Positions 44,101 to 55,200 of a stretch of DNA of 64,000 nucleotides are shown here, one piece after another. Below the pieces are notes generated by a model. It saw only the letters and a list, made by a program, of their open reading frames with translations. It had not been told where the DNA came from and did no database searches. Within the stretch, counting starts at the first letter, position 1; each line of letters starts with the position of its first letter. The stretch is from Sphaerulina vaccinii (taxonomy: Eukaryota; Ascomycota; Dothideomycetes; Mycosphaerellales; Mycosphaerellaceae): NCBI GenBank assembly GCA_022570795.1, contig JAKUDP010000006.1:558001-622000 (forward strand), read 5' to 3'. The position numbers and the translations under genes were made by a program.

Positions 44101-44679
44101 ATGGACGACTACGCTCTCCAGCAAGAGCTCGAAGCACTGGCAGGAAATGCCTGGAACCCCGATGTCTCTGATGAGAATAGCACTGCCGAACCCATCAGCG
44201 CCACCATGGCTCGCTGGCAAAAACTTTTCAACATATCAGCAGACGAAGCCATCGACCGCATCATGGATCATCGCAACAATCTGACACGGACTCGCGTCTC
44301 AGACGATCACTGGGAAACTTTCCGCGAAGAGAAGGAAGCTTCTGGCTACGATCGCGAAGCATATGAATACGATCTCGAGCTACAAAAGAAGAAAGCAGTC
44401 CTACCAAGTCTCCTCCCAACTGCTGAGAACGATACAGAGAGTAGCGTCACATATCTTGTCGAGCTCACCGGACGTCTAGACTCCGCCGAGAAAGTTCGTA
44501 TTGCCGCGAAACTGGACAACGAGCCAGAAGTAGTCCGCGGACATAGCGAGGACACTTTCAGACCAGTCAAGCTCTGCTGTGTAGACAGTGCAGCCAAGAC
44601 TGCCATCTTGAAGTGGGCTAGTACAGAAAGTGGAGGGTTTGAGCCTACGATTCTGATTGATCCTCGATCTCTGCGTTGA
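44101..44679 (+). CDS. Hypothetical protein (192 aa)
   Basis: Not recognised. Starts at the ATG at 44101 (MDDYALQQELEAL). The first half is helical and acidic (ISATMARWQKLFNISADEAI, then DRIMDHRNN). The second half reads as beta-rich (TYLVELTGRLDSAEKVRIAA, PVKLCCVDSAAKTAILKWAS). No signal peptide or membrane segment. A truncated copy of its leader lies 360 bp upstream. Confidence 0.55.
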   Translation: MDDYALQQELEALAGNAWNPDVSDENSTAEPISATMARWQKLFNISADEAIDRIMDHRNNLTRTRVSDDHWETFREEKEASGYDREAYEYDLELQKKKAVLPSLLPTAENDTESSVTYLVELTGRLDSAEKVRIAAKLDNEPEVVRGHSEDTFRPVKLCCVDSAAKTAILKWASTESGGFEPTILIDPRSLR

Positions 44680-45084
44680 GTCGGACTTTCAAGCTGGATT
44701 TCATATCCCCGCACTGCGAGCAGCGAGGCCTACATTCCCTGGAGGCTCAACCTTTGATAACTGTCGCCCAGATCTGACAGGGCGTTGCGATGCAATTCAT
44801 CATGCTGCACTCCAAGCGCCAATGCACGTCACAGCGTGCGCACCACCAGTGGTGCATATGCTTGCGCGGACCCTCGCACGGGTTCTCACCGACCACCACG
44901 CCAACCTAGGGGACTACTGTAAGCTTTGTCGAGATCACGAGGGAGCCAAGATACTTGCCTCGTGCTTTGTCGAAGCCACAGCAGATCATTCTTTCACGTA
45001 TCCTCCACTCTGCACGAAGAACTTGGAGACCTGATCGCAGCTCAGATTCATTGGCAATCTTCTTCGTTTATGAGCATGAACTCT
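44680..45084. other. Spacer, no gene seen
   Basis: Short open frames only. Confidence 0.5.
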
Positions 45085-45651
45085 CTAGAATGTCTCAAAG
45101 GCTTTTTGCGACACCGCTCTCGAAACCAGGAAAAGGCTGAAGGACTCCCAGCAAAGGACTTCCATCGGACGGGTCGGACCAGGACCTCTTGACGGAAATA
45201 TCGAAGCGAACGGGTTGGCCGTGTAGTCCACCGTAGGAGCCAAAGCGAAGCTATAAATCTCTTGTCGCAGTTCCAGTGGTAGACGAAAGAATGAAGGTGC
45301 TGTCTTTCTGTGCTCAGTGGCAAGGCCTGGACAATGTGCAGAAACACCATGAATTCCAGGAATTGCTAGTTCGTTGCGTAATTTGTCCGGGTATAACATT
45401 CTTGGCCACCACAGTTTGGTGCAGTTGCTGGGCCATCTGATTGGGAACTCACGATTAAGCATCCGACTGTGGCGGTTGAACTTGGAGTAGTAATGTGACT
45501 GCCCTGGCTCCCAGTCGAGCCCGGTAGGACGCTCGTACATAGTTGCTTTGAGAACGAACGATGGGATGCGAATGGTATGGACAAGGAGATAGGTCAGGAG
45601 ACGGATATGGGATGTGTTGTGTGCCAAGCACGCTATCTTTGATACTTCCAT
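45085..45651 (-). pseudogene. Truncated F-box-like/2EXR-type protein remnant
   Basis: The open frame holds SFFRLPLELRQEIYSFALAP, the typical start of fungal F-box-like (2EXR) proteins, then LFLVSRAVSQKAFETF. It ends in TAG where relatives continue, and codons after the stop stay open for about 30 more positions. The sequence before the motif (from ATG 45651, MEVSKIACLAHN) is not recognised and may not belong. Either a truncated gene or an uncertain start. Confidence 0.4.
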
Positions 45652-45863
45652 GTATGGTAGTGGTACTTCATGCCAAGAACGTCCCTTCAAGGCGACGTTG
45701 AGCACTTTGCCTGCTTCGCAAGCAAGTATCTGTGGAATCACAAGTCATCCCAGCAGTTATGTGCCTGATCTTGTCGCCCTGATCACTCAGCCCATCCATA
45801 TGACTTAGCCTTATAGTAACCGCAACATCCATCCCTACGGCAGCTGAAAATCCAGTCGCACCA

Positions 45864-47356
45864 CTAAGGCAACTGATTCGGAGTATCCAGCTTGACGCCA
45901 TTTGTCGGGACGCCATCATTGTGCTCGTACTCATCAGGCGTGTAGGCACGAACTTGCTCGACCCAGCCGAAGTCATCCTTGACTTTGCCTTGCTGAATGC
46001 TCTTAAGCTGTCCAAGAAGCTTGATCACTGCTGGTCCTGGCTCATCGCCTCCACCGTTATACTCAAATGTGTCGTTCTTGGAACGCATGGTGATGCTCTT
46101 GATTGGTACGAGAGCTGCTGCTGTGCCTGCTGCGGCGACTTCGGTGAATGTGCCAATCTCCTCGTATTTGATCTGCGCGTTGTCAGTGCATTCTTCGAAG
46201 AGTCGATCGGGATTGGCTACTTACGGGTCTCTGCTCCACCTTCCAGCCCCAGCTCTTGGCGATTTCGCAGATGGTGTTGCTTGTGACAGACTTGATCACA
46301 TTCTTGCTGTCTGGCACGACGATCGTGCATCCTTGCTCGGGGTTACCATGAATGCCAATGAAGCCCGAAGTCGAGAACTCGTCGACCTCGGTTCGTGTCC
46401 TGCTATCAAGATGAAGTGTGATCCCATATCCCTCTTTCTTGGCCTTTCCACTGTGTCGCAGGACCGGAGCATAGTTGCCACCAATCTTTGCACTCCCTGT
46501 ACCCTCAGGCGCAGCACGGTCAAAGTCCTCCAGAATTAGACATGCTACCGGGTGAACACCGTGGTAGACACCAGTCGGCATGACGTACACCAAGAACGTG
46601 TACTCCTCAGGTGGATCGAGCCCAAGTTGTGCACTGGAACCAATGAGAAGTGGTCGAATGTACATGCTCGCTCCAGTCCGGTGAGGTGGTACATATTCAG
46701 CATTCAAGCTGACTGCCAAGTGGACGGCCTTCTTGAACAGGTTCACAGGAACATCCGGCATGCTGACGTATGACGCTGAGTGTTGCATACGCTCAGCATT
46801 GGCTTGTGGTCGGAAGATGCCAATGGTCTTGTCGTCGGGTCCACGAGATGCCTTCAAGCCCTCGTAGCATTGCATGCCATAGTTCAGGCCTGGTGCCATG
46901 CCATGAAGGCGGAGGAATGGGTCTTGGACGAAGTTGAGACCAGTCCATTGGCCGGTCTTGGTGGAGTAGACCGACTCTATGTGGCCATTGACTGCCGAAC
47001 TGTTAGTGTAGTTCGTTCCATGTGTTCTAGTGCCAGCCCTTCCAAGATTGCCACAGTATATCTGGAAAGACAATGCCTGGCAGCTGCTTAAAGACAGAAA
47101 TTGTATTGGACAAGAGAGCTGTCGGGCACTTGAACTCTTCTCGCGGGTATGCCTGGTCTGATCAAGCTTGTGTCGGGCACTTGAACTCTTCTCGCGGGTA
47201 TGCCTGGTCTGATCAAGCTTGTGTTACACACCTTCACGGACTTTGAATCCAATATCATCCCAATCTAAAATGAGTCAGCATGTTGTTCTGCTTAATCGAT
47301 ATTGCCATCGTCCTACCAATGGTGTTGACCGGCTGTGGCGGGAAGGTAGAAGTCAT
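45864..47356 (-). CDS. BAT: Branched-chain amino-acid aminotransferase (382 aa)
   Basis: A PLP enzyme (fold type IV) that interconverts leucine, isoleucine and valine with their keto acids. Minus-strand exons: 47356-47317 (MTSTFPPQPVNTI), 47264-47232 (DWDDIGFKVRE), 46991-46225 and 46172-45864. Introns are 47265-47316, 46992-47231 (240 bp, holding a perfect 51-bp tandem duplication) and 46173-46224. Frame is exact. Diagnostic parts are YGMQCYEGLKASRGPD, FRPQANAERM, the PLP-lysine motif AKIGGNYAP and FIGIHGNPEQGCTIVVPDS. The C-terminus contains EEIGTFTEVAAAGTAAALVP. No clear mitochondrial presequence is seen in the short N-terminus, suggesting a cytosolic form. It shares an upstream region with the divergent ERV2-type gene. 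Confidence 0.92.
47120..47221. repeat. Perfect 51-bp tandem duplication inside an intron
   Basis: Two identical 51-bp copies at 47120-47170 and 47171-47221, starting TGTCGGGCACTTGAACTC and ending GATCAAGCTTG, inside intron 2 of the aminotransferase gene. No mismatch was seen. Confidence 0.95.
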
Positions 47357-47759
47357 CTTGTTTGATGTGTCTTTGAACTGATGTGCTGACCAAGGTGGTG
47401 TGATGTGTGTGAGTTGTTGCAATGATACAGTATATCGATGCCAATGGCCTGAAAATAGTGGCCGAAGTCGCTGGAGGAGTTCGATGTGGTGGTCTGCAGG
47501 ATGCACTAGACTTTGTCTGGAAGCAGCGTCTGATGTGTGAGACAATGCTGCTTACTCACTTTACACTTAAGCAGGCACATGGGTGCGACAATGAAACTCT
47601 ACATACTGCAGTCGCGACTACTTGTCCTCGACGGCATCGACATGATTTCACCGACATCACATCAGTCGGCTACTGCTCATACACCCGAGCTGCCTTGAAC
47701 AATCCAGTGGCGGTGACCAACACACATATCAGACAGAGCATATAGGACAGACAGACAAC
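47357..47759. promoter_or_regulatory. Shared divergent upstream region, aminotransferase and ERV2-type oxidase
   Basis: 403 bp between start codons; no specific element recognised. Confidence 0.4.
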
Positions 47760-48449
47760 ATGGCCTCTCGACGATACTACACCGTCCTCGCGGCGCTGTG
47801 CATGATCATCTTCTTCAGCATGATCACTGGTATGCGCAGTCTGAGAGAGTCGGCGAACGATGAGGCTCTCTTGAAAGCCGCACGGAACCCGCTCCCTCTC
47901 CAGCAGCACGACGATGGAGCACTGCAGCTGGGCCAGGTCGCTCTCACGGGCCACGCTATTGCTCCCAAGCTGGGCAATGAGACAGCAAAGGCAGAGTTGG
48001 GACGCGCCACCTGGAAGTTCTTTCATACTGTCATGGCTCGCTTTCCGGAGAAGCCTACCGAGGACGAGAGCAGCACTCTACGCACGTTCATCCACTCCTT
48101 TCAGCGCGTATACCCTTGTGGAGAGTGCGCGGAGCACTTTGGACAGCTGCTCAAGAAGTTCCCGCCTCAGACGAGCTCGCGCAATGCAGCTGCAGGGTGG
48201 GCTTGTCATATACACAATCAGGTGAATAAGAGTCTGCAGAAGCCGATGTTCGACTGCAATAACATTGGGGACTTCTACGATTGTGGCTGTGCGGAAGACG
48301 AGAAGGATGGACAGAAGAAGGAGGAACAGCCGGCGAGGACTACAGAGATCCGAGAAGCGAAGCAAGAGAAGCCGGAGATGAGTGATGAGGCGAAGGAGAA
48401 GTACTCCTTCAATGGGAGGGACTTCAACGAAGACTTGGTATTCTCGTGA
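47760..48449 (+). CDS. ERV2: FAD-linked sulfhydryl oxidase, ERV2 type (229 aa)
   Basis: Introduces disulphides using FAD and oxygen in the endoplasmic reticulum. An N-terminal membrane anchor (YTVLAALCMIIFFSMI, residues 7-22) fits ERV2 rather than mitochondrial ERV1. The Erv/ALR domain shows LGRATWKFFHTVMARFPEKP, the active-site pair CGEC at 120-123, the FAD-binding CHIHNQVNKSL (from 149) and the structural Cys 166. A CGC at 175-177 matches the shuttle-disulphide role known for ERV2. A charged tail follows. Single exon. It converges with the next gene, 30 bp apart. Confidence 0.92.
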   Translation: MASRRYYTVLAALCMIIFFSMITGMRSLRESANDEALLKAARNPLPLQQHDDGALQLGQVALTGHAIAPKLGNETAKAELGRATWKFFHTVMARFPEKPTEDESSTLRTFIHSFQRVYPCGECAEHFGQLLKKFPPQTSSRNAAAGWACHIHNQVNKSLQKPMFDCNNIGDFYDCGCAEDEKDGQKKEEQPARTTEIREAKQEKPEMSDEAKEKYSFNGRDFNEDLVFS

Positions 48450-48479
48450 GCACACCCTACATGACCTATGCCATATACT

Positions 48480-49622
48480 CTACTTGGACTTTGATGTCTC
48501 CTCCTGCGAAGACCCTTCGAAGTCTGCGCCGCATTGCACGTACTTTGAGACCCAGATGCCTGCGCTAGCAACAGCCACCAGGAAGTCGAATCCCAGAGAC
48601 GTAACTGCCGGGTGACTCCATAGGCCTTCTTTGAGTCGCCAATAATCGTATATCATCGGCAGTCGTGGATACAAGACTCCGCCCCATTCTTTCAGCAGTA
48701 CCCACACGCCCGCTGTCATCGCGGCGGCGCATCCTAGTACAAGACATTGCGTTCGCAACAAGGTCGAGTCCTGACCCCCGTCATTCGTGGCCTCAGAAGT
48801 TGACTTGCGCCTCGCCAAGAAGAACGGCATCAAAAGGAGCATCCTTGCTGTCAGGATCGTGGGTATCAGATATCGCGTATCGACTTCCATTGTCCTCACT
48901 GGTGCACAGGACCACGGCATAGCTTCGATCCTGCGAGGGGTAAGAGGCAGAACTCTATCCAGGATCTCCCAGAAGATTGGAAACCCTGCCAACACTAAAC
49001 AGCCTCCATAGCCCAGCACAATACCTATTGTGGCGTATCGAGGCAGCCTCACTTGGGTCGTCTCGTCTGCGGCCGGACACTTCAGCACAGCTATGTAGAA
49101 CAAGTTCTGGGGGAACGATATTGGCAAGATCTGGCTCAGTGCAAAGTACGCCCATAGCCTAGGCACCCTTCGATGTACACCTTCGATACTCATGTACAGA
49201 GAGATCGACATGGTGGTCCAGAGAGCTGCTTGTGTCCAGGCGTATCTGTTCAGACCCGCGACAATGGCGATACCGAAGTCCTTGAACAGCGTTGATGTGA
49301 TGGACCACTTCCATACTATCAGGAGAGTTGTGCTGACTCCGAGCTCCCGCGGAAGAGGGTTACTTTCAGACCAGAGCTTGAATGAGGCTACCAAGACATG
49401 GAGCATGTTGATCGATAATGCCGCGAAGCTAAAGAGTGCCAGTAAGCTGAACAGCTTAACATGGTTCTGCTTAGATGGACTCGGTCTCGGTAGAGTTCGT
49501 ATTGAGTCAAGCACTACGGCAGTGAAGGCCAGGGCGAAGACGATGTATAGCCAGAATATGAGCGCACCAAACAGGTTGGAGGGCGCATCGGGAAGCTCAG
49601 TCAGGCCAGGCTGTGCACTCAT
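48480..49622 (-). CDS. Multi-pass membrane protein, function unknown (380 aa)
   Basis: The ATG at 49622 (MSAQPGLTELPDAPSN) is used; an upstream in-frame start would add 43 residues of unlikely leader. About eight hydrophobic segments are visible, for example ALIFWLYIVFALAFTAVVL, LFSLLALFSFAALSINML, TIGIVLGYGGCLVLAGFPIF, CLVLGCAAAMTAGVWVLL and SLGFDFLVAVASAGIWV. No catalytic motif was recognised. The pattern resembles fungus-specific integral membrane proteins of unknown role. Confidence 0.7.
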   Translation of the reverse strand: MSAQPGLTELPDAPSNLFGALIFWLYIVFALAFTAVVLDSIRTLPRPSPSKQNHVKLFSLLALFSFAALSINMLHVLVASFKLWSESNPLPRELGVSTTLLIVWKWSITSTLFKDFGIAIVAGLNRYAWTQAALWTTMSISLYMSIEGVHRRVPRLWAYFALSQILPISFPQNLFYIAVLKCPAADETTQVRLPRYATIGIVLGYGGCLVLAGFPIFWEILDRVLPLTPRRIEAMPWSCAPVRTMEVDTRYLIPTILTARMLLLMPFFLARRKSTSEATNDGGQDSTLLRTQCLVLGCAAAMTAGVWVLLKEWGGVLYPRLPMIYDYWRLKEGLWSHPAVTSLGFDFLVAVASAGIWVSKYVQCGADFEGSSQEETSKSK

Positions 49623-49846
49623 GGTTCGGAACGTGGTTCGCTTTTGCTCTTCGTGGCCAGAGGAACTGTCTGTGGCAGAAGCGTCACACGAGTTTGGTCG
49701 ATACAGTACTTTGGAGCCTAAGAGGCACAGCACTGCGCCGCTGTGACGCAATCATAAGACCCTGCGTCGACATTGTTGCATGCACTTTTCGTGGCATCAG
49801 AAGCACCAAAGCATAGAATAGCTAGCTATGCGAGTTTTCTATATAT

Positions 49847-51519
49847 TCAGCCATCGAAGCAGATAATGACAGCACTGCTTCTCAACACATCAACTTGCAC
49901 AACGCCGTCCTCTCCAACAGTCAACTTTTCACCCCTCGTCACATTCGTCAAGAGTACAGGTTTCCCCTCATCCAGCTCGTAATTATAGCTATATCCATCA
50001 AACGTAATCCCAGTAATAGCATCCGAACCATTCGCCAACAACCTGTGTACACTAACATTCCTCCCAACAAACTCACTCTCCACCTCAAACCTATACTTCT
50101 CCACCGGCCTAGTATAATTATTCAAAAACCCCTCATTATAATCCGTAGCATTATACCCTTCCATATTAATCACAATCAACCTCTCCAACTTCCCTTCATC
50201 TGTATAAGCCGCATAAGCAGCTTCAGTCTCCTTCTCAAGTGGAAAATCCACAACCCTCGCACCTGGTATATTTCCCAAAAAAGCCGCAACAGCCACACTT
50301 CCATAATAAGGCGCTTTAGTCCCTTTTGCTACGAGATCTGTATCGATAGGTTGCCAAGCTTGATAGCGATAGTTTGTTCCCATGTGCATGTGTACGCGAC
50401 TGATATTGTTAGACGCACACCAGAGATTGAAATCTATGCCCCAGAGCGCTGCGCCGAAAGTGTTGGAGAGACCGGGGCGGCCTTGGTTATAGAGAGAGTT
50501 TGTTTCGCCGAGGATGTATGGGAGATTTGGTTGGAGTGAGTGGATTAGACGGGAGGAGTTAATGTGTTTTGCTATGGAGGCGATTGTGGAGGTGTGGTTC
50601 ATTAGAGTGTTTTGGAGAGTTACACCTGGGGAGGTGGCGCCTGATATGTAGCTGTTGGGAATAGTATTAGGTACGTAGCAATGTGAGGGGATAGTGAAGA
50701 TACTTACTTGTGAGAACTGATTATGCCAATGTCTTGGTCATCGTCCAGTCCATCTTGCCAAGTTCGTAGGGGATCTAAGCTGTTGGTAGTTCCTCCGAAC
50801 GATGGCGCGTAGTACCGATACTTGTCCGCTTCAGCAAGCTCCGGGCATGCTTTCTCGATTTCCAACTTGATGGCTCGGGTCCAAGTATGCCACTCGTTGA
50901 CGTAGTCTTGCTCAGTCCAATTGCGAGGCCGCACCGGTCCTTGAGCAGAAGTCTTGTACAGATCGGGCTCATTGCCAAGCTCCCAGGACAGCAGCTTATC
51001 TCGTAGAGCTTCGCATGCATAGGGTACCGAATCGAGTAGGCCTTGTCGAGCAGTACTACTGTTTTTACCTAGATTGAAGCCATGCACGAACTTCACATCT
51101 GGCCATGTCTCATAGCTTTCGAAGTACGATGGTCCTATCGTCAAAGTGGTGGGATAGTCTGGTGATCGGCTCGGGTCCACGATGCCAATCGATGCGACGT
51201 CTAGAGATTTGTTGAAGATGGCATAGTCCTGAGTGTTACCGCCAACTCGAATGTGTGGTTTGGTTCCTTGAAGTTTGGCTAGATTGTTCAGCAGGTTGTT
51301 CGAGAAGGTGTTGGGCGCTGAAACATTGCCCGCGAAGTCTGGGAAGGCAGAGAATTCGATGGAGTAAGCGACGAAGCTCTCGAGAGGTACGCCGGCGTTC
51401 GTCAGAGGCGGAGATGCGAGAGAGACTATTGCTCGTTGGGCGCCTGTATCGCTAAGAGGTAAGGACCAGCCAAATGCTATTCCACTCAGGAGTGTAGAAA
51501 GAGTGCTTGTGCTAAACAT
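49847..51519 (-). CDS. Glycoside hydrolase family 79 (beta-glucuronidase/heparanase-like), secreted (538 aa)
   Basis: Minus-strand exons 51519-50708 and 50652-1 to 49847 (50651-49847), with a 56-bp intron at 50652-50707 (GTAAGT, CCTAATAC branch, AACAG). A signal peptide occupies about residues 1-18 (TLSTLLSGIAFGWSLPL). The acid/base glutamate is in SWELGNEPDLY and the probable nucleophile in YILGETNSLYNQG. The C-terminal beta domain (VSVHRLLANGSD, GYSYNYELDEGKP, SAVIICFDG) is typical. Many N-x-S/T sites fit secretion. The family removes glucuronic acid (or its 4-O-methyl form) from polysaccharides or arabinogalactan; the exact substrate is not decidable here. Confidence 0.9.
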
Positions 51520-52714
51520 GGCTTAGTGGTAATGTTCCTCGAGCTGAAACTTACGCATTGTGCTTCTACACCTCTGATCTATAAGGCTTGCGTGAATGTG
51601 GCTAGATTCTGCCCCGCACGTTCACCTCATCTTTGACGATGTGCATGATGATGCTGACAGCATTGAAGAGGTGTTCGTGATCATGCCAATTTGGGCGAAT
51701 GTGCCTGACGATCGCCTTTCGTGGCGCGGCTAAGCTGAGCAGTCCCTATCGACCTTCACCATCTTCGTCCGCCACGAGGTACTGTGTTGCATAGCTGCAG
51801 GCTTGGTATATCACACATGAGTTGCGTAGCAGATTTCTCCGCCTGTTGATGGAGCCAGCGTAACATGCGCAGAGATGCTAGTGACACCGGTTATGCTCGG
51901 TATGAATGCTTGAACAGTCAGCTTATCGCCAGAACGATATCGTGAGTATATGAATGCCAGGCCAGTCTCGGCGATATCTTCAATTCAGGAAATTGCATCG
52001 TCCTCCCTTGTACAGCCCCGGCGGCGCACGCGATGCACTGCGAGGAGACTGTCCTCTCGTGGCGTCTGAAGTGCTGCCTCCAAGTGGGCTGACTTCCTGG
52101 CACAGACTTGTTCTTGATCATACCACGCTGGCTGGTCTCGACACGCTGATGGTTGTGCAGAACCAGGCTTCTCTGGCATATGGGATGCAGGTGATCTAGG
52201 TATGATGTGCTTCTCGCTCCTGTAGTGTGGTTAAGTACAAGGAGAAGATCAAAGGCAGCTTGAGATCTTTGGGAAAGAGCAGCCAAGCAATGGAGCGGCT
52301 CTTACCTCCCGTGTCCGTGCCTTCCCGCAATTCGCGATACAAAACTTCTTTCGCGACGCGATCTCTTCTGCCTTTTCTTTTTCGTGCGGCGGATGACCTT
52401 ATGAAGTTTCCCAAAACGTTGCTCGCTCGTCTATCCCCGTGATAGAGCGTGTGTCCGGTTGTCCACAGAATAAACTCATTGCAAACTCAGCGTTCTCAGC
52501 ACACTCCCGACTCGACAGCTTTTTGCGTGGTCCTGTTGGAGTGTTGAGCGCCGAACATTCTCTTTCCTGTAGCTATCTCCTTCCTGCAGTATAGCTTGGA
52601 CGCTTTCTGACTGGTTGGTAGATGATACGATCACGCTCAACCTAGAATTGTGCTCGTTTGTCACGTATCACATAATTTCTGCTTACAGGCGAGCACTTTC
52701 AGAGAAGTATTATC
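51520..52714. other. 1.2-kb spacer, no gene accepted
   Basis: Separates the divergent GH79 and DPH6 genes. A minus-strand frame of 122 codons (51918-52286) and others lack protein-like composition. Confidence 0.5.
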
Positions 52715-54742
52715 ATGGCATCCTTGAATGTCGTTGCTCTCATCTCTGGCGGTAAGGACTCATTCTTCTCCATTCTTCACTGTCAAGCAAATGGCCACAC
52801 TGTGGTCGCTCTCGCCAATCTGCATCCTCAAGCACAAGAGGTGGATGACCTGGACAGTTTCATGTACCAGACCATCGGACATGCCGTGATACCTCTGTAC
52901 GAGAAGGCGCTCGAGCTACCGCTATACCGGCAAGAGATTCTTGGCACTGCAACGGTACAGGATAGGGACTATCATCATGGTGACACAGAGGATGAAACCG
53001 AATCGCTGGCTCCACTGCTGCGGAGAGTGCTTGCTGCCCACCCAGAGGTTAACGCAGTCAGCACGGGAGCTATTCTGTCGGACTACCAGCGTACACGAGT
53101 CGAATCTGTTGCCCTCCGACTAGGCCTCACACCTCTCTCCTACCTATGGCAATGGCCGACACTCCCACCAGGCACTGCGACATCGCTGCTCGAAGACATG
53201 GCGGCTGTGGGTCAAGATTCGCGGATCATCAAAGTCGCGTCTGGTGGGCTGGACGAGAGCTTTCTGTGGCAGGACGTTGCGGATTCACGTACAATACATC
53301 GTCTCACTAAAGCCGCCGAGCGTTTTGGCACTGCTGGGGACGGCGCAGTGCTGGGCGAAGGTGGCGAGTTCGAGACTCTGGCCATCAGCGGACCTTCACC
53401 TTTGTGGAAAGGAAGAATCGAGATTGCGTCCGATGATGTGGAGGTGGTGCCAGGAGAGGCTGGCAGCGCATCTGTGGGCTTGAGAAATGCGTCTGTAGTC
53501 ATGCACAGCGCAGAGCAGTGCTCGGTACAAAAGGGTCCAGCGCCGCGCGTGCCACCGCTTCTTGATCTCACCTTTAATCGCATCCTGGAGTCACTGGACT
53601 CCAAGGACTCCTTTATGGCCGATGAGACTGTTCAACAATCTTCAGGCCTACCGACTCCAGCTGACACCAGCTACCAGGACGCTGGAATCGATACGCTGCA
53701 CCTCACCAATCTTACTGGCGACGGCGTGACAGCTGCCATGCAAACCGAGTCTGTCATGGACCAGGCTTTGGCTACGCTTGCTACCAAGGGCTACACAATG
53801 CACGATGTGGCGAACACAATCATTGTGCTCCGCGATATGGCCGACTTCACCTTGGTGAACCCGATATATGGCAGCTATTTCAGCAAGCCGAACCCGCCAG
53901 CCAGAATCACAATTGCGTGTGCCGATGTGCTGCCTGGTGATGCACTCCTGAGCATATCCTTCACAGCCGCCGCAGGCAAAAGGGAAGGTCTGCATGTCCA
54001 GTCACGCTCGTACTGGGCTCCTGCGAACATTGGACCTTATTCTCAAGCCATCAATCAAACATTGCCAGGCGTTACGGCAGGTAGCCACATATATGTTGCT
54101 GGTCAGATCCCACTTATACCGGCCAGTATGCAGCTCCCCAAGAGCGAAGCGATTACAACAGAGACACACGCAGACTTCGCAACGCAAAGTGTCCTTGCAC
54201 TACAGCACCTCGACCGTATTGGCAAAGTAATGAAGATTAAGCATTGGGGATGTGGTATTGCTTTCATCGCTGCATCCGGCCTCGAACAGCAGGTCATAAC
54301 ACAACGTGCCGGAATCGCTAGACACACTTGGAAGGAATATCATGCCTCATTCTCAGGAACCAGATCTGTTGTGGCAGCGGACGAGGACCAGGGTGATGAT
54401 TTCGATGTCTGGGATCAGCAGCGAGGCTCTGGCAAGGGTGCTTGGCAGTCGTACATACGACAACCTCAATCTGACAATGCTCCTGAAGACCCACCAGTCG
54501 ATCTTGTTCCTCAGCTAAGTGTTGTCACGACTGATGCTTTGCCAAGAGGTGCCGACATTGAGTGGGTGGGATTTGGCCACAGCTCAAGTCATCTAAACGG
54601 CGCAGTGCCCGCGCATCTGGCAAGTCTTTTGCGAACCTTCGAGCACAGAATCCTTGGACAATCGTGTGAAAATCCGCGATCACAGTGTCAGAAGGAAGGC
54701 ATGGTGGAAATTGATTCCCGGTCCTTCAGGCTGAAAGAATGA
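52715..54742 (+). CDS. DPH6: Diphthine-ammonia ligase with two RidA-like domains (675 aa)
   Basis: Catalyses the last step of diphthamide synthesis on elongation factor 2, an ATP-dependent amidation of diphthine. The N-terminal PP-loop ATPase domain has SGGKDS at residues 11-16, the Dph6-typical STGAILSDYQRTRVE and GEGGEFETL. Two YjgF/RidA-like domains follow (around 330-430, with DQALATLATKGYTMHDVANT; and around 430-520, with YWAPANIGPYSQAINQT), as in yeast and other fungal Dph6. Length is normal. Single exon. Confidence 0.94.
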   Translation: MASLNVVALISGGKDSFFSILHCQANGHTVVALANLHPQAQEVDDLDSFMYQTIGHAVIPLYEKALELPLYRQEILGTATVQDRDYHHGDTEDETESLAPLLRRVLAAHPEVNAVSTGAILSDYQRTRVESVALRLGLTPLSYLWQWPTLPPGTATSLLEDMAAVGQDSRIIKVASGGLDESFLWQDVADSRTIHRLTKAAERFGTAGDGAVLGEGGEFETLAISGPSPLWKGRIEIASDDVEVVPGEAGSASVGLRNASVVMHSAEQCSVQKGPAPRVPPLLDLTFNRILESLDSKDSFMADETVQQSSGLPTPADTSYQDAGIDTLHLTNLTGDGVTAAMQTESVMDQALATLATKGYTMHDVANTIIVLRDMADFTLVNPIYGSYFSKPNPPARITIACADVLPGDALLSISFTAAAGKREGLHVQSRSYWAPANIGPYSQAINQTLPGVTAGSHIYVAGQIPLIPASMQLPKSEAITTETHADFATQSVLALQHLDRIGKVMKIKHWGCGIAFIAASGLEQQVITQRAGIARHTWKEYHASFSGTRSVVAADEDQGDDFDVWDQQRGSGKGAWQSYIRQPQSDNAPEDPPVDLVPQLSVVTTDALPRGADIEWVGFGHSSSHLNGAVPAHLASLLRTFEHRILGQSCENPRSQCQKEGMVEIDSRSFRLKE

Positions 54743-55200
54743 TGTGGTCAAGTTCCAAACTACGTCGTCCCCCACCAATTGCCCCGCTTCCTGCTAGGCG
54801 TCCGGCAACAGCCTGCCCAATTGATCATTATGGAAATGCTCCGGCCTACTCGACGAAGACGAGTCAATTCGATGTGCTGGTGCATCACAAGACGCAGGAG
54901 TGATGTGGTGTAATGTGGATCAGAAATGCAGCAAACTGGGATTACCATTAGACACGCGCCCCATTGCTTATCCATATGTACGCGGCGCGCGCGGATAGCT
55001 ACTTCTGCAACAGGTACAACCCACCGGCTACTAGTCATCCGCAGATCGTATACTTGTTATAGCCAACGATGGATCCGAGGCTAGTGCTCCACTGCATCTA
55101 AATGTTGGAGTAGAGGTAGGACGTAAAGTACTTTGCGTGTCCGCACACTCCACTTACTTTCACTCCCATTCAACTTGACTACCTACGCTTCCACGTAATC
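54743..55200. other. Spacer, no gene seen
   Basis: 458 bp between two plus-strand genes; nothing recognised. Confidence 0.5.

Noticed and set aside
49895..50539. 214-codon antisense open frame
   Set aside because: Shadow of GH79 exon 2, rich in Ile/Pro/Ser as expected of an antisense frame.
51918..52286. 122-codon frame upstream of DPH6
   Set aside because: No recognisable domain or splice partner; several competing frames on both strands.
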